From Aristolochia californica (Eukaryota > Streptophyta > Magnoliopsida > Piperales > Aristolochiaceae): a stretch of DNA of 64,000 nt. The stretch lies in contig JARWKL010000013.1 in the NCBI GenBank assembly GCA_029961685.1, positions 26,008,922 to 26,072,921 on the forward strand, written 5' to 3'. The notes beneath the pieces were generated by a model. The model saw nothing but the letters and a program-made list of their open reading frames with translations, was not told the origin of the DNA and ran no database searches. Shown piece after piece: positions 1 to 10,360 of this stretch. The position numbers and the translations under genes are program-made. Within the stretch, counting starts at the first letter, position 1. Every line of letters starts with the position of its first letter.

Positions 1-649
1 CCGGCGAGGATAGAACTCTGAGCTCGATCGATGGTTTCCGACCACTCGTCTGAGCTCAGACGGAAGTTTTCGATCTCTCCTGAACTCCGGCCAATCTCTG
101 AGTCTTCGGACAACAGCTCGTCGGACAGGAAGATCTTCGGAAGGGAACTCACCAACAAGGATGCGTCTGACAGAGATGGCTTACCTCAAAACGCTCCCAC
201 CAAGCTTTGATACCATGTTAACCGAGGTCTTCTTCAAGAACAAGGGCCGACGAACCAGTCGAGACCAATGTTCACGAACTGGTCTTCTCAGGGATGAAGC
301 ACCACGCCACAAGGCTTACGACTTCTCTCACATGGAGACCTCTAAGCTCCGATGGTGGTGGACGGAACCACCAAGACCTCCAGAGGTTGATGGCACAGTC
401 TCGACAAAGAGCCTCACACTCTCTTGCTTCTCAGCGAGGAAGACAGTGAGGAGAAGGAAGACAAAGGATTTGTGGACGGGAAAGCAATGCTCCTTCCCTT
501 GCGTTCTTACTTATACTTAGTCAAGACCAAATATTACATATCAGCCCATAGGCCCACCACAATCCTACCCAGCCCATTAAGCTATGTGCATAATATAATA
601 TACAACAAGTATAAATTATACTTAATATACATTCCAAAATATCGTAACA
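1..649 (-). mobile_element. Element 0: right end (5' LTR plus start of internal region) of a minus-strand LTR retrotransposon
   Basis: The LTR runs 216-649 (434 bp) and has the terminal TG...CA form, starting TGTTAACC and ending GTAACA. Directly left of it, 204-215 reads GCTTTGATACCA, the complement of an initiator-tRNA-Met-type primer site, so the element is transcribed leftward and its body lies off the window. It interrupts the 5' LTR of element 1: the sequence from 650 onward resumes an LTR whose other copy (around 10640) is unbroken at this point, and ATCTT at the junction fits a 5-bp target duplication. Bases 1-203 are internal leader with no recognisable coding. Superfamily cannot be told from this piece. 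Confidence 0.8.
204..215 (-). other. Primer binding site of element 0
   Basis: GCTTTGATACCA on the + strand is the complement of TGGTATCAAAGC, the usual tRNA-Met primer site of plant LTR elements. It abuts the LTR start at 216 and sets the minus orientation. Confidence 0.8.
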
Positions 650-996
650 ATCTTATCATGATAGGTTTATCTGTAAGAATTAGAGTTGAATGTAATTAGG
701 ACTCTACCATGTCCTCCACTGTAAATAGAGGACCTTGTACACAGATTAGAAAAAAACGTTTTTGATGATTATTCATATTGTGAGTTATTCATTTTTCCGA
801 ACTTAACAAGGTTTCCTTGTAGCATCTAAAACACACTTATCAAAAGAATTTTCCATCCTCATTTGTGGTGTCTTCACCATACCAAGGTTCTTGCTTTGGT
901 AAGCAACGGGTAGCGATTTCCATCAAACTTGAAAGATCTTGGGGACAATTTCCAGATTTGGTATCATCTTTCATTACGGGTTCGTGGTTCGTATCA
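650..996 (+). repeat. 5' LTR (3' portion) of element 1
   Basis: It matches 10640-10982 over its whole length and ends GTATCA just before the primer site. A TATA-like box at 720-727 reads TGTAAATA here but TATAAATA in the 3' copy (10709-10716), so the promoter of this copy has decayed. Confidence 0.8.
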
Positions 997-998
997 GT

Positions 999-1010
999 TG
1001 GTATTAGAGC
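999..1010 (+). other. Primer binding site of element 1
   Basis: TGGTATTAGAGC differs at one base from the standard tRNA-iMet primer site TGGTATCAGAGC, and lies 2 bases after the LTR end. Confidence 0.8.
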
Positions 1011-1127
1011 TTTGGTTCATCAGGTTTGCCTCTTTTGTTTTTTGTTTTTTTTTTTTCATAGTCAAATTCGTGCATTTTAGGTTGGATTTCAATTCGGCCG
1101 ACAACAAAAAAAACGGACGAATGAGGT

Positions 1128-1284
1128 AGCCGTTGCCGAGAAGAGGAAGAAGAAGAAAAAAAAGACGAATGACTGAGCTAACCGTCCTGAGAAGAAGAAA
1201 AAATCTCGCTCGACTGCTTCTCTGTTCGTGCCGTCACCTAAGAAGGAGGATTGTTCGGTGCTATTGCCGAAGAAGAAAGAGAGA

Positions 1285-1323
<39 letters not shown>

Positions 1324-1660
1324 GTAGCCGTTGCCGAGAAGAAGAAGATAAAAAAATTGTTCACTAAGCTAGCCGTTGCCGAGAAGAGGTAGAAGAAGAA
1401 AAAAAAGACGAATGACTGAGCTAACCGTCCCGAGAAGAAGAAAAAATCTCGCTCGACTGCTTCTCTGTTCGTGCTGTCACCTAAGAAGGAGGATTGTTCG
1501 GTGCTATTGCCGAAGAAGAAAGAGAGAGAGAGAGAGAGAAGATGTTGTTGAGGCTCGCGAAAGAGAAGGAGAAGGAGTTTAGTTGCTTCTCTGTTTGTGT
1601 CGTTGCCGAAGGAGGACTGTTCGGTGCCGTTGCCGAAGAAGAAGAAGAAAAAAATTATCA
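1128..1660 (+). repeat. Long tandem repeat with GA microsatellites in the element 1 leader
   Basis: A 243-bp unit starts at 1128 (AGCCGTTGCCGAG) and recurs at 1371 with very few differences. A third, partial and more diverged copy covers about 1570-1660. Each unit ends in a GA-dinucleotide run (about 1278-1322 and 1523-1540) that differs in length between copies. The purine bias makes open frames on both strands that are not convincing proteins. Confidence 0.85.
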
Positions 1661-1996
1661 CCGACAAAGACGACAGCCACTGAGCCCGTCAGATTATCAC
1701 CAAGCTCTTGGCTGGTTCTTCCGAGCCATTCTAACGCCCCTTTATCCTTGGAAAACCACTGGGTTGCCGTCGCTAGTCTCCTGCTCTGTTCGGTGTTGTA
1801 AGGAAGACAAAGACCGTCTCCCGCTCTATACGGTGTCGTGAGGAAAACGATGATTGTTGCTAGCCCTGTTCGATGCCATGAGGAAGACGACGATTGTTGA
1901 AGGATCGTGCTCTCGCTAGATAAGTATCTGAATTATGAAACTACATCGGATTTTACTGCAGCGGGGTTTTTTTTGCACTGTTCAGGATCGGTAGAA

Positions 1997-2073
1997 GGTT
2001 GAAGACGACCTTGATTAAATTTTTTCCTAAGTTAGGAAAAATTTAATCAGTGTTGGGTCTCACGTCTTCAACC
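1997..2073. other. Two-tier inverted repeat (hairpin) in the element 1 leader
   Basis: Outer arms GGTTGAAGACG (1997-2007) and CGTCTTCAACC (2063-2073) are exact complements. Inside them, 2012-2030 and 2032-2049 pair almost perfectly, with one extra T in the left arm and a one-base apex. In RNA this would be a long stem with an internal loop. Its position upstream of gag suggests a packaging or dimer-linkage structure, which is inference. Confidence 0.75.
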
Positions 2074-2327
2074 CAGCGAGTTGAGTTTCGCGTCGGACCG
2101 GGTCAACTGAACCAAGCCTGAGCTTGCTTCTGTTCCTTATCGAGTCAACCCATGCCAACTCGGACTGGGTCAACTCAGTGGGTTAACTCGGGTCAAAGTG
2201 AAAAAAAAAAAAAAGAGTATACCTAGGCCTCCTCAGACCGGGTCAACTCGGGTCAAAGATTACAAAAAAGAGTGCCAGAACCATTCTCTTTTGAGTATTA
2301 TTCTAACCTTGCTTGCATATTTTAATC

Positions 2328-3388
2328 ATGTCACATGATGAAGAGATTCCATCATCCGGTGTTTCGAATCTACAAATGCAAGCATTAATGGGGGAGATGA
2401 GATGGACGGTGAGGGCAAAATTAGAAGATAAACATGGGAGGTAGGATAGGGTAGAAGAGGGAACACAACGGGGGCAACCATCATTTGTTCCGAACAACCC
2501 AAGGAACAGGTTGCACCGAAGGAAGTTGAGGATATGAGTGAATTTGATGATTTAGATGAAGAGTCAACTAGGATGTCAGTGGGCAGCCATAGGAGATATG
2601 GCCGGAATAGAGAAGCTAGGAACCGGGTAGATAACAAATTGGGAAATATCAAACTAAAAGTTACTGCGTTTCAAGGAAAAAATGATCCTGAAGCATACCT
2701 TGAGTGGGGAAAGAAGATGGAGTTGGTTTTTTATTGTCACAACTACTCTAAATTAAAGAAGGTAAAACTCACTACAATTGAATTTACTGATTATGCTATT
2801 GTATGGTGGGACCAGTTGTACATCAATAGGAGGCAGAATGGAGAACATCCTATTGAAAATTGGGATGAGATGAAGAGAGTGATGAAACAACGATTTGTAC
2901 CAAGTCACTACTACCGGGATCTATACCTCAAACTGTAAAGTCTCTATCAAGGTAACCGAAGCGTTGATGATTATTATAAAGAGATGGAGATGGCTATGAT
3001 TAGAGCAAATGTGGAGGGGGATCAAGAGGTGACAATGGGCAGATTTTTGAATGGTTTAAACCAAGAGATTGCTAACACAATCGAGATACACCATTATGTG
3101 GAATTGGAGGATTTGGTGCATATGGCAATCAAAGTTGAGAGACAACTCAAGAAGGGTGGTACATGGCCAAGACCGGAGAATTCGAGTGCAGCACCTTGGA
3201 AGTCAAACTACCCGATGAAAGAAGAAAATCCATCCACTTTCAAGGCCAAACACGAGCCCAAAACAGCCACCACTACCATGGATTCTCAAGGTAAATAAAC
3301 CCCTATTTTGACTCATTCTAGTGAGATTAAATGTTTCAAAGGTCAGGGGAGAGGACACATAGCTAACTAGAGTCCAAACAGGCGAGTC
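2328..3388 (+). pseudogene. Degenerate gypsy gag of element 1
   Basis: An ATG at 2328 opens a gag-like N-terminus that reaches a stop at about 2444. The frame resumes after 2534 as a Ty3-type retrotransposon gag domain (features such as AYLEWGKKMELVF and WDEMKRVMKQRFVPSHY) and continues past a stop at 2936 into 2984-3298. The zinc knuckle at about 3330-3375 is damaged: the second Cys of the CX2C pair is Gly, the final Cys is Ser, and a stop lies just before it. The protein would be the capsid/nucleocapsid of the element; this copy cannot encode it. Confidence 0.75.
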
Positions 3389-4036
3389 ATGGTGATCCGG
3401 GAAAATGGTGAAATTGATTTTGAAGACGGAGCTGATCTAGATGACATGCCACCATTGGAGGCAGCCCCCATGGGAGATGAGGATTTTGGGATAGATAATG
3501 GTGAGATGCTTGGACAAGTCGCACGACGAGCCTTAAGCTTGCAAGCTAAAGAAGAGGAAGCAGAAGTACATCGGGAGAATATCTTTCACACTCGCTGCCA
3601 CGTGAAAGACATGGTATGTAGTGTTATTATCTATGGCGGTAGTTGCACTAATGTTGTTAGTACTTCCATGATTGAAAAGTTAGGGTTCATAACTTTTAAG
3701 CACCCTCGTCCATACAAGCTGCAATGGTTGAATGATAGTGGTGAAGTAAGGGTTGCAAAGCAGGTTGTTGTACCATTTCAAATCGATAAATAATATGATG
3801 AGGTATTGTGCAATGTGGTACCAATGCAAATTGGATATCTGCTTTTAGAAAGATCATGGCAATTTGACAGACGTGTGCAACATGACGGCTTCACCAACAA
3901 GTACTCATTCGCGCACAATCAGTGGACAATCACTCTAGTTTCGATGACACTAAAGCAAGTATATGAGGATTAAGTGAGGTTGCAACAATTGAGTAAGGTC
4001 GAACCTGGTGAGGATTTGAGGATAAATCCTTCTCAA
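3389..4036 (+). pseudogene. Element 1 protease region fused to the pol C-terminus (RT to integrase missing)
   Basis: The aspartic protease core is recognisable as IYGGSCTNVVSTSMIEKLGF, but the catalytic Asp expected before GGS is Tyr. A stop at 3791-3793 breaks the frame. The downstream protease sequence is still readable (LLLERSWQFDRRVQHDGFTN), followed by the start of the RT linker and then directly the C-terminal EDLRINPSQEG of gypsy pol. About 3 kb of pol expected in an autonomous relative is absent. Confidence 0.75.
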
Positions 4037-4046
4037 GAGGGGAGAA
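4035..4046 (+). other. Polypurine tract of element 1
   Basis: AAGAGGGGAGAA lies immediately before the TGGTGTGAACA start of the 3' LTR, the standard plus-strand primer position. Confidence 0.65.
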
Positions 4047-4077
4047 TGGTGTGAACAAAGGTTGGTTTTATTTTGTT

Positions 4078-4210
4078 CCATTGTGGGACCCACCATGGTT
4101 GCACTAGCAGGTGGGACCCACCATGACGATGTGGCTGGTTTTACTCTATTACAATGTGGGACCCACCATGGTTGCATGATCTTGTGGGACCCACCATGAG
4201 AATGTGGGAT
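4078..4210. repeat. Four near-palindromic GTGGGACCCACC boxes in the element 1 3' LTR
   Basis: The string GTGGGACCCACCATG occurs four times in about 125 bp (near 4084, 4111, 4156 and 4186). Each core (GGTGGGACCCACC type) is a palindrome except for its central base. The boxes sit in the upstream region of the LTR, where enhancers usually lie. Confidence 0.8.
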
Positions 4211-4440
4211 GCCGAGAAGAGTCCTCATGAGAAGGAGTTAGAACTAGTCAGCCTCCTTGTGCCTCGGATCTTCTTCCCAACTTCCCACACTCAATGTTCC
4301 AAGACAAAGGGACAATGGAAAGACCAAAGAGATGGAAGAGAAAAGTTCAACTCTATTGAAGGTTAAAACTCTCTATACACTTGGAGAGCAATGAATGCAA
4401 AGAATGTTCAAGAATGCTTTACAATGGGAGAGGCCCCTCC

Positions 4441-4448
4441 TATTTATA
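4441..4448 (-). promoter_or_regulatory. TATA box in the element 2 left LTR
   Basis: TATTTATA on the + strand reads TATAAATA on the coding strand, inside a segment conserved between both LTRs. Transcription would run leftward. Confidence 0.55.
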
Positions 4449-4609
4449 GGCCTCCTTCCTTGCCTTTAGAAGGCTCTAGAAATTCCTAGAAACCTGGCTG
4501 TTGTCCTTGACCCAGAAAACTCCTTGGTTCTAGAGATTTCCACTTCTGGCGCATTCTGGCGCCTTCCAGTGTCTTCAGGAGTCTTCTGGAGTCTCCTGGC
4601 ACCTGGCCG

Positions 4610-4830
4610 CGCGCGGCCCGCCTAGAGTCCTGTGGGCGCCCCGCCTGGAGTCCTGCGTGCATGCGCCCCGCTTGGAGTCTTGCGGGCGCCCCACGTGGAG
4701 TCTTGTCGCGCGCCCCGCCTGGAGTCCTGCGGACGCCCTGCCTGGAGTCTTGCCGCACGCCCCGCCTGCAGTCCTGCTGCGCGCCCTGCCTGTAGTCCTT
4801 GTTGCCCGCGTGCGCTTGGAGTCCTGGATG
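4610..4830 (-). repeat. GC-rich minisatellite in the element 2 left LTR
   Basis: About seven degenerate 23-26 bp units of the type GCCCCGCCTGGAGTCCTGCG follow one another. Base composition is strikingly GC-rich compared with the AT-rich surroundings. The same array, with different unit order and substitutions, is in the right LTR (about 10140-10360). Confidence 0.85.
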
Positions 4831-5069
4831 CACGTAACCCCATTTCGACCCGCCTCTGCGCATCTGTTGGTGCGTTGCCTTGCGTGCGACTAGCTCGGCC
4901 TTGTGTGTTAGGCTTGCTGGCGTTGCTTTCCAAACTTGAATGGCTGCCATACACGCTTCCTCTGCCGTATGTGCATTGCCTTCTCTTGTGCTGGAGCTGT
5001 GTGGTGGGCGTGTGGGCGTGCCATCTGGACTCAGTTGGTTGCCCCTCGTCTCATACTCCCACCGCCATA

Positions 5070-7948
5070 ATGCAGACGTCCTCGTCTGCGTGCCATTACA
5101 ATATGCCATCACCACTGGTTCGAATTGCCATAGCTCGGCTGCCTTATGCCATGTTGTTTCGCTTTCTAGAAGGCCCCTCCACTTGACGAGGTACTCTGTC
5201 AACCACGGTCTCCCCCTTTGGCTTAACTGTCGGTCGGCTATGATGTAATCTACATGCCGCTCAAAGGTTGTAGTTACATCAATGGGTGGTCGGGGAGGAA
5301 TAACACGTCCCGGGTCAGGGTCCTTGTTGTAGGGCTTAAGGTTGCTCACATGAAAGACGTTGTGTATCCTAAGCCTGGTTGGTAGTTGGACTTGGTATGC
5401 AAGCTTCCCAATGCGTTTGGTGATAGGAAAAGGTCCTTCATACCTTTTGATGAGACCCTTGTTCTTGGTGTGTAGAGATCAGAATTGTTCTATTCGCATC
5501 TTGATCAAGACAAGTCACCTACCTTGAATTCTACTGCTCGCTTTTTCAAGTCCACATACTTCTTCATCTTCCGTGCTGCACAGTGAAGAAAGATCTTGGC
5601 CATCTCTTGCTTCTCTTTCCAGCGTTTGGAAAATTGGTGTGCCGCTGGGATCTTTCTGGATACGTCTGGAATGATGCTCATTGGCACAAACGGTTGGTGC
5701 CCGGTTGCGAGTTCAAATGGACTATGTCCGGTTGACTCGCTTTGTTGCAAGTTGTAGGAAAACTGGGCCACATCTAGTAGCTCTGGATAGTTTTCTGATT
5801 TGCATCAACAAAATGACACAAATATTGCTCCAGCAAAGCATTCGCACGCTCAGTCTGTCCGTCGGTCTGAGGGTGGAAGCTAATAGAAAAATTCAAAGTT
5901 GTGCCTAGCAACTTGAATAACTCAGTCCAGAATTTACCTGTGAACCGTGGATCTCGATCACTGATAATCGTGGTCGGCACTCCCCAATGCTTGACCACAT
6001 GGGCCATGAAGGCCCGAGCAGCTTCTTCGACAGTGTAATTGTTGGAGACTGGAATGAACGTCCCGTATTTGTTGAACCGGTCTACCACGACGAGAATCGA
6101 GCCTAAGCCATTTCTCTTGCGAAGGCCATAAATGAAGTCCATGGAGACGGATTCCCATGGTCTTTCGGGTATCGGCAACGGGTCCAGGAGTCCTCCGGGT
6201 CTTCTCTGCTCCACCTTGTCTTACTGGCACACCAAGCAGGTGCGAACGAACTCTTCCATGTCCTGCTCCATGTCTGGCCAGAAGTACTGTCTAGACACCA
6301 GTGTTAGGGTTCGTTTTTTACCCGGATGGCCAGCCCAAAGGGTATCGTGGCACTCCCGCAACAGGTCCCTCCGCAGGTTGTCGTGCTTTGGAACATATAG
6401 TCCGCCCCCTTTGGTTTTGAGTAGACCATCCTCCAACCAAAATCGCCGAGTTTCGCCAAGTGCTGCTGATTGCACAAGATTGTAGGCCTACGTGTCCGTC
6501 CGTAGGCCAGCTCGAATTCGATCAAAGATAGGGATACTCACTTGGCTGATAGCTGCAACACCTTGCAAACGAGCAGTAGTATTGGAGTCATCACCAAGTA
6601 TTATGCCTGCCTCCATAGGGGTTGTATGGTCTGCCTTCCGGCTCAAGGCGTCCGCCACCGTGTTCGTCTTTCCCGACTTATACAACATCTCGAAATCGAA
6701 TTCGGTCAAGAAATTTCGCCATCTTGCTTACTTAGGGGATAACTTCTTCTACGTGAGGAAGTAGCTTGATACCACATTGTCCGTTCGAACGATAAACCTT
6801 GACCCAAGCAAGTAGTGGCGCCATGTGCTCAAGCAGTGCACTACAGCGGTCATCTCCCTCTCTTGGACTGTATAACGCTGCTTTGTCTCGTTCAGCTTCC
6901 GACTCTCGTAGGCAATGGGATGGCCATCCTACTCCAAGACACTTCCAATCGCGAAGTCAGATGCGTCCGTATGCACCTCGAACGCTTTGCTGAAATCCGC
7001 AAGCTACAAGACGGGTCCCTCCATCATGGCTTGCTTGAGTGACTCGAACGCATGTTGGCACTTGTCCGTCCAGTGCCACTTTTGCTCCTTCTTCAGGAGG
7101 TCCGTTAAGGGAGCCGCTAAGGCTGAGAACCCCTTGATGAACCTGAGATAGTAGTTAGCCAAACCAAGAAAACTACAGAGTTCTCTTACCTTGGTTGGCT
7201 CAGTCCATTCTCTGATGGCTTGCTGTTTCGCCTCGTCCATCCAAATGCGACCTCCTCCAATCCAATGGCCAAGGAATGACACCTCCTTTAGGCCAAAGGA
7301 GCACTTCTCCTTCTTCACGAACAAGGAGTTCTCCCGCAAGACTCGAAACACTTCACGCAAGTGTTGTAAGTGCTCCTCCATTGTGCGGCTATAGATGACA
7401 ATGTCATCTAAATACACCACCACGAACTTGTCCAGGAATGCTTTGAAGACCTCATTCATAAGCGTACAAAACGTGGTTGGTGCGTTAGTTAAACTGAATG
7501 GCATCACAAGGAATTCGTATGATCCGTACCAGGTGACACAAGCCGTCTTCGGTTCGTCTCCTTCCGCAATTCTGACTTGATAGTAGCTGCTGCTCAAGTC
7601 AAGTTTTGTGAAGACTCGGGCATCTTTGAGATGGTTGAACAGATCGGCAATCAATGGTATGGGGTACTTGTTCTTGATGGTGATCTGGTTCAAAGCTCTG
7701 TAGTCGATGCATAGGCGCATAGAACCATCTTTCTTGCGCTGGAATAAGACCGGTGCCCCGTAAGGAGCCTTGGATGGCTGAATGAACCCCGCTTCAAGCA
7801 GCTCGCCTAGTTGTTTCCTCAACTCCTTCAACTCCTTGGGCGCCATGCAGTAAGGGGCTTTTGAGGGCGGTTTCACTCTAGGTTCCAGCTCGATCTTATG
7901 ATCCACTCCCATTCTTGGTGGCAAACAAGGGGGTAGCTTTTTTGGCAT
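5070..7948 (-). pseudogene. Element 2 pol: RT, RNase H, integrase, chromodomain
   Basis: RT is 7948-7004, open for 314 codons, with the intact catalytic box YLDDIVIYS. RNase H continues leftward (about 7003-6490; LRTDN- and VADALSRKAD-type motifs) through several stops. The integrase zinc-finger part is 6475-6221 and the catalytic core 6214-5774 (MDFIYGL, ISDRDPRF, HPQTDGQTERAN), followed by its C-terminal part (5771-5505). A chromodomain lies near 5250-5130 (EYLVKWRGL, ESETTWH), which in this family binds histone marks to steer insertion. The open frame then runs on into the LTR, which is not biological. Multiple stops make the whole a pseudogene. Confidence 0.85.
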
Positions 7949-8058
7949 GACATCCTTGAACTCGTTCAGGACTCCATCATCTCCTTGGAAATCACTTGGG
8001 CCACGTCTTCTTTCACCTCACAGAAGGCCGCTAAGTAGGTGGAATAGCCTTGCTTAAG

Positions 8059-9645
8059 CTAGAGGGCGCTAATTGATTCAATATTTTCTGTTACATTGGT
8101 TTTGAAACCATTAATCATACAAGCCCCTCCCTCGTCGAGAATTCCTACTACGCCTAATGAGGGTAAAATGAAAGCCTTGCAAGTTGTGAGGAAGTCCATG
8201 CCGAGAATGACCTCGAAGTCATCCATGGGTACGATGGTGAAGTCCAACTTCCCACCCCATTCTCCAATGTTGGCAGACACGGCCTTGGCTACCCCTGAGA
8301 CTTCCCTGGCTGCAAAATTCACGGCTTTCATTTTGCTGCTATCTCTTGTAGCCTTGAGCTTCAGATGCCTCGCTTCCTCTTCCAAGACGAAATTGTGAGT
8401 AGCCCGTGTGTCTACCATGGCCTTAACTTGGAATCCATTGATGATGACATCCAAGTAGAGAAGATTGTGGTTCGGCCTTGCCTCTTTGACACTCGCTTTT
8501 GGCTCCTTCGAACGAATAGCATTGAGCAAGGATAGCGCCCCCATCCGCGGTTCCTCTTTTTCGCTCTCGAATTGGGCAACATTTAACAATTTCTTCTTGG
8601 GGCAATCTCTTGCCATGTGCTCCCCTTCGCAAATGAAACATTTAAGAGGGCGTTTGAAGAACTTACCTTTGTCATCCTTCTTCTTGCTGTTGGTGTGGCG
8701 GGTGTCACTGGGTTCGGTCCTTTCCCTTTCTTTCTCTGGCTTCTTCTTCTTTTTCTGGCCGTTGTAGCTGTTGTCCTTGTTTGGCCGAGTAGCATTGTCC
8801 TCCGACTTTCGCTCGTACTCGGTCAACTTTTCAGCCGTGTTTATGGCTACAGCCAAGGACTTTACCTCCCTTCTACGAAGTTCGGTCTCAGCCTAAGGCT
8901 TTAGCCCGACCAAAAAGGAAAAGAGCCTATCCTCGTCAGACATACAAGGAATGCAAAGCATAAGAGAAGTGAAAGCTTGGACGTATTCTCGGATCGTGCC
9001 TTTTTGTCTGAGGGCACGCAACTCCTTCCGAGCTTGGTAGTCTACGTCCTCCGAAAAAAAATGGCATCAGAGTTCTCTCTTGAAGTCCTCCCATGTTTCC
9101 ACTAGCGCTTCATCTCCTTGCTCACCCGAAGTCCTTCTCCTCCACCAAAGTACAGCATCTTCCGCAAGGAACATTGATGCAGTGCTGACTTTGGCTTCTT
9201 CACTGGTTAACTTTGAAGCGTTAAAATATTGTTCCACTTGCCAAAGGAAATTGTCTATTACCTTTGGGTCGCGTTTTCCAGTAAAGGTTTTCGGCTCCGG
9301 TATCTTGATCTTTGCACCCCCTTGCGAACCTCCTCCATTTGCAAGGGCTCTTTCGCATAGGGTGAGCCTCGCCCGAACTTCTCCCGCAATGGTCTTGACC
9401 TCTTCGTCAACCCTCCTGATTTCGGCTTGCATCACGGCCATAGCACTGTGCACGTCATCCTCATATCCTTGGAACCATTCCGGGACAGGTAACCGTGCAT
9501 GTGCAATGTCGTTCACATACTCCTCCAGTCTTGAAAACTGATCCTCCATGCTTGCAAGTCTGGACTCGAAATCGCAAAAACGTACATTATTTTCAAAGGG
9601 TGACTCCATACCTCTTGCTGCTATATCACCACTTGTGGATGCCAT
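8059..9645 (-). pseudogene. Element 2 gag-protease
   Basis: The gag start is best placed at the Met at 9645 (MASTSGDIAARG), because the upstream Met at 9678 falls in the primer-site and LTR junction. The retrotransposon gag domain includes NFLWQVEQYFNA and WWRRR. A frameshift near 9065 and a stop near 8893 interrupt it. The open part 8856-8059 carries a zinc knuckle CFICEGEHMARDCP (CX2CX4HX4C intact) and a protease core. There the active site reads VDTRATHNFV instead of DTG, so the catalytic turn Gly is Arg; VILGMDFL downstream is normal. Confidence 0.85.
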
Positions 9646-9658
9646 GGTTGGAAATGCT

Positions 9659-9670
9659 GCTTTGATACTA
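9659..9670 (-). other. Primer binding site of element 2
   Basis: GCTTTGATACTA is the complement of TAGTATCAAAGC, one base off the common TGGTATCAAAGC, and lies two bases from the LTR. Confidence 0.75.
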
Positions 9671-9948
9671 GTTGTCACGCGGTTAGATTTTTGCTAAGTC
9701 CGTCTAGCTAAGCGGAATATCTACCTCATGCGGCCTAGCTCTTCCCAAGAACTAGTCAACCTCCTTGTGCCTCGGATCTTCTTCCCAACCTCCCACACTC
9801 GATGTTGCAAGACAAATGGACAATGGAAAGACCAAAGAGATGGAAGAGAAAATCTCAACTCTATTGAAGGCTAAAACTCTTTATACAATTGGAGAGCAAT
9901 GAATGCAAAGAATGCTTAAGAATGCTTTACAATGGGAGAGACCCCTCC

Positions 9949-9956
9949 TATTTATA
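9949..9956 (-). promoter_or_regulatory. TATA box in the element 2 5' LTR
   Basis: TATTTATA, read TATAAATA on the minus strand, lies at the same place in both LTRs. As the 5' LTR copy, it would be the promoter of the element. Confidence 0.55.
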
Positions 9957-10139
9957 GGCCTCCTCCCTTGCCTTTAGAAGGATCTAGAAATTCCTAGAAA
10001 CCTGGCTGATGTCCCTGACCTCTAGAAATTTCTAGAGGTGCCCAGAAAACTCCTTAGTTCCAGAGATTTCCACTTCTGGCGCGTTCTGGCGCCTTCCGGT
10101 GTCTTCAGGAGTCTTCTGGAGTCTCTGGTGCCTGGCTGC

Positions 10140-10360
10140 GCACGGCCCGCCTGGAGTCTTGCGTGCGTGCGCCCCACCTGGAGTCCTGCGGGCGCCCCGC
10201 GTGGAGTCTTGCCGCGCGCCCCGCCTGGAGTCCTACGGGCGCCCCACCTAGAGTCTTGTCGCGCGCCCTGCCTGGAGTCCTGCGGGCGCCCCGCTTGGAG
10301 TCTTGCCACAAGCCTTGCCTGGAGTCCTTGCTGCGTGCGTGGGCTTGGAGTCCTAGCCGC
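10140..10360 (-). repeat. GC-rich minisatellite in the element 2 right LTR
   Basis: This array of about 23-26 bp units (GCCCCGCCTGGAGTCCTGCG type) corresponds to the array at 4610-4830. The repeat has no stops in several frames, which produces spurious Arg/Gly/Ala-rich open frames on both strands. Confidence 0.85.

Larger units (their letters stand above)
4240..5053 (-). repeat. 3' LTR of element 2 (left, truncated)
   Basis: It aligns with 9748-10582 from AGAACTAGTC onward. The first 75 bases of the right LTR (9673-9747) have no counterpart here, so the junction with element 1 has suffered a deletion and the target duplication cannot be read. Confidence 0.85.

Noticed and set aside
1128..1660. 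CRISPR-like array
   Set aside because: The units are long, contiguous and without spacers, in a eukaryotic retroelement leader.
1089..1667. 192-codon minus-strand frame rich in Phe, Ser and Leu
   Set aside because: It is the complement of GAA/GA repeats in a retroelement leader, has low complexity, and has no family resemblance.
4632..5186. 184-codon plus-strand frame, and the similar 192-codon frame at 10038-10616
   Set aside because: Both are the same LTR repeat read in another frame. Their resemblance comes from being two LTRs of one element.
4486..5349. 287-codon minus-strand frame starting with a chromodomain
   Set aside because: Only its first part is pol. The rest is the GC-rich LTR minisatellite read through by chance, and the LTR boundary at 5053 cuts it.
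9080..9541. 153-codon plus-strand frame
   Set aside because: It is antisense to the gag of element 2, which has clear family motifs on the minus strand.
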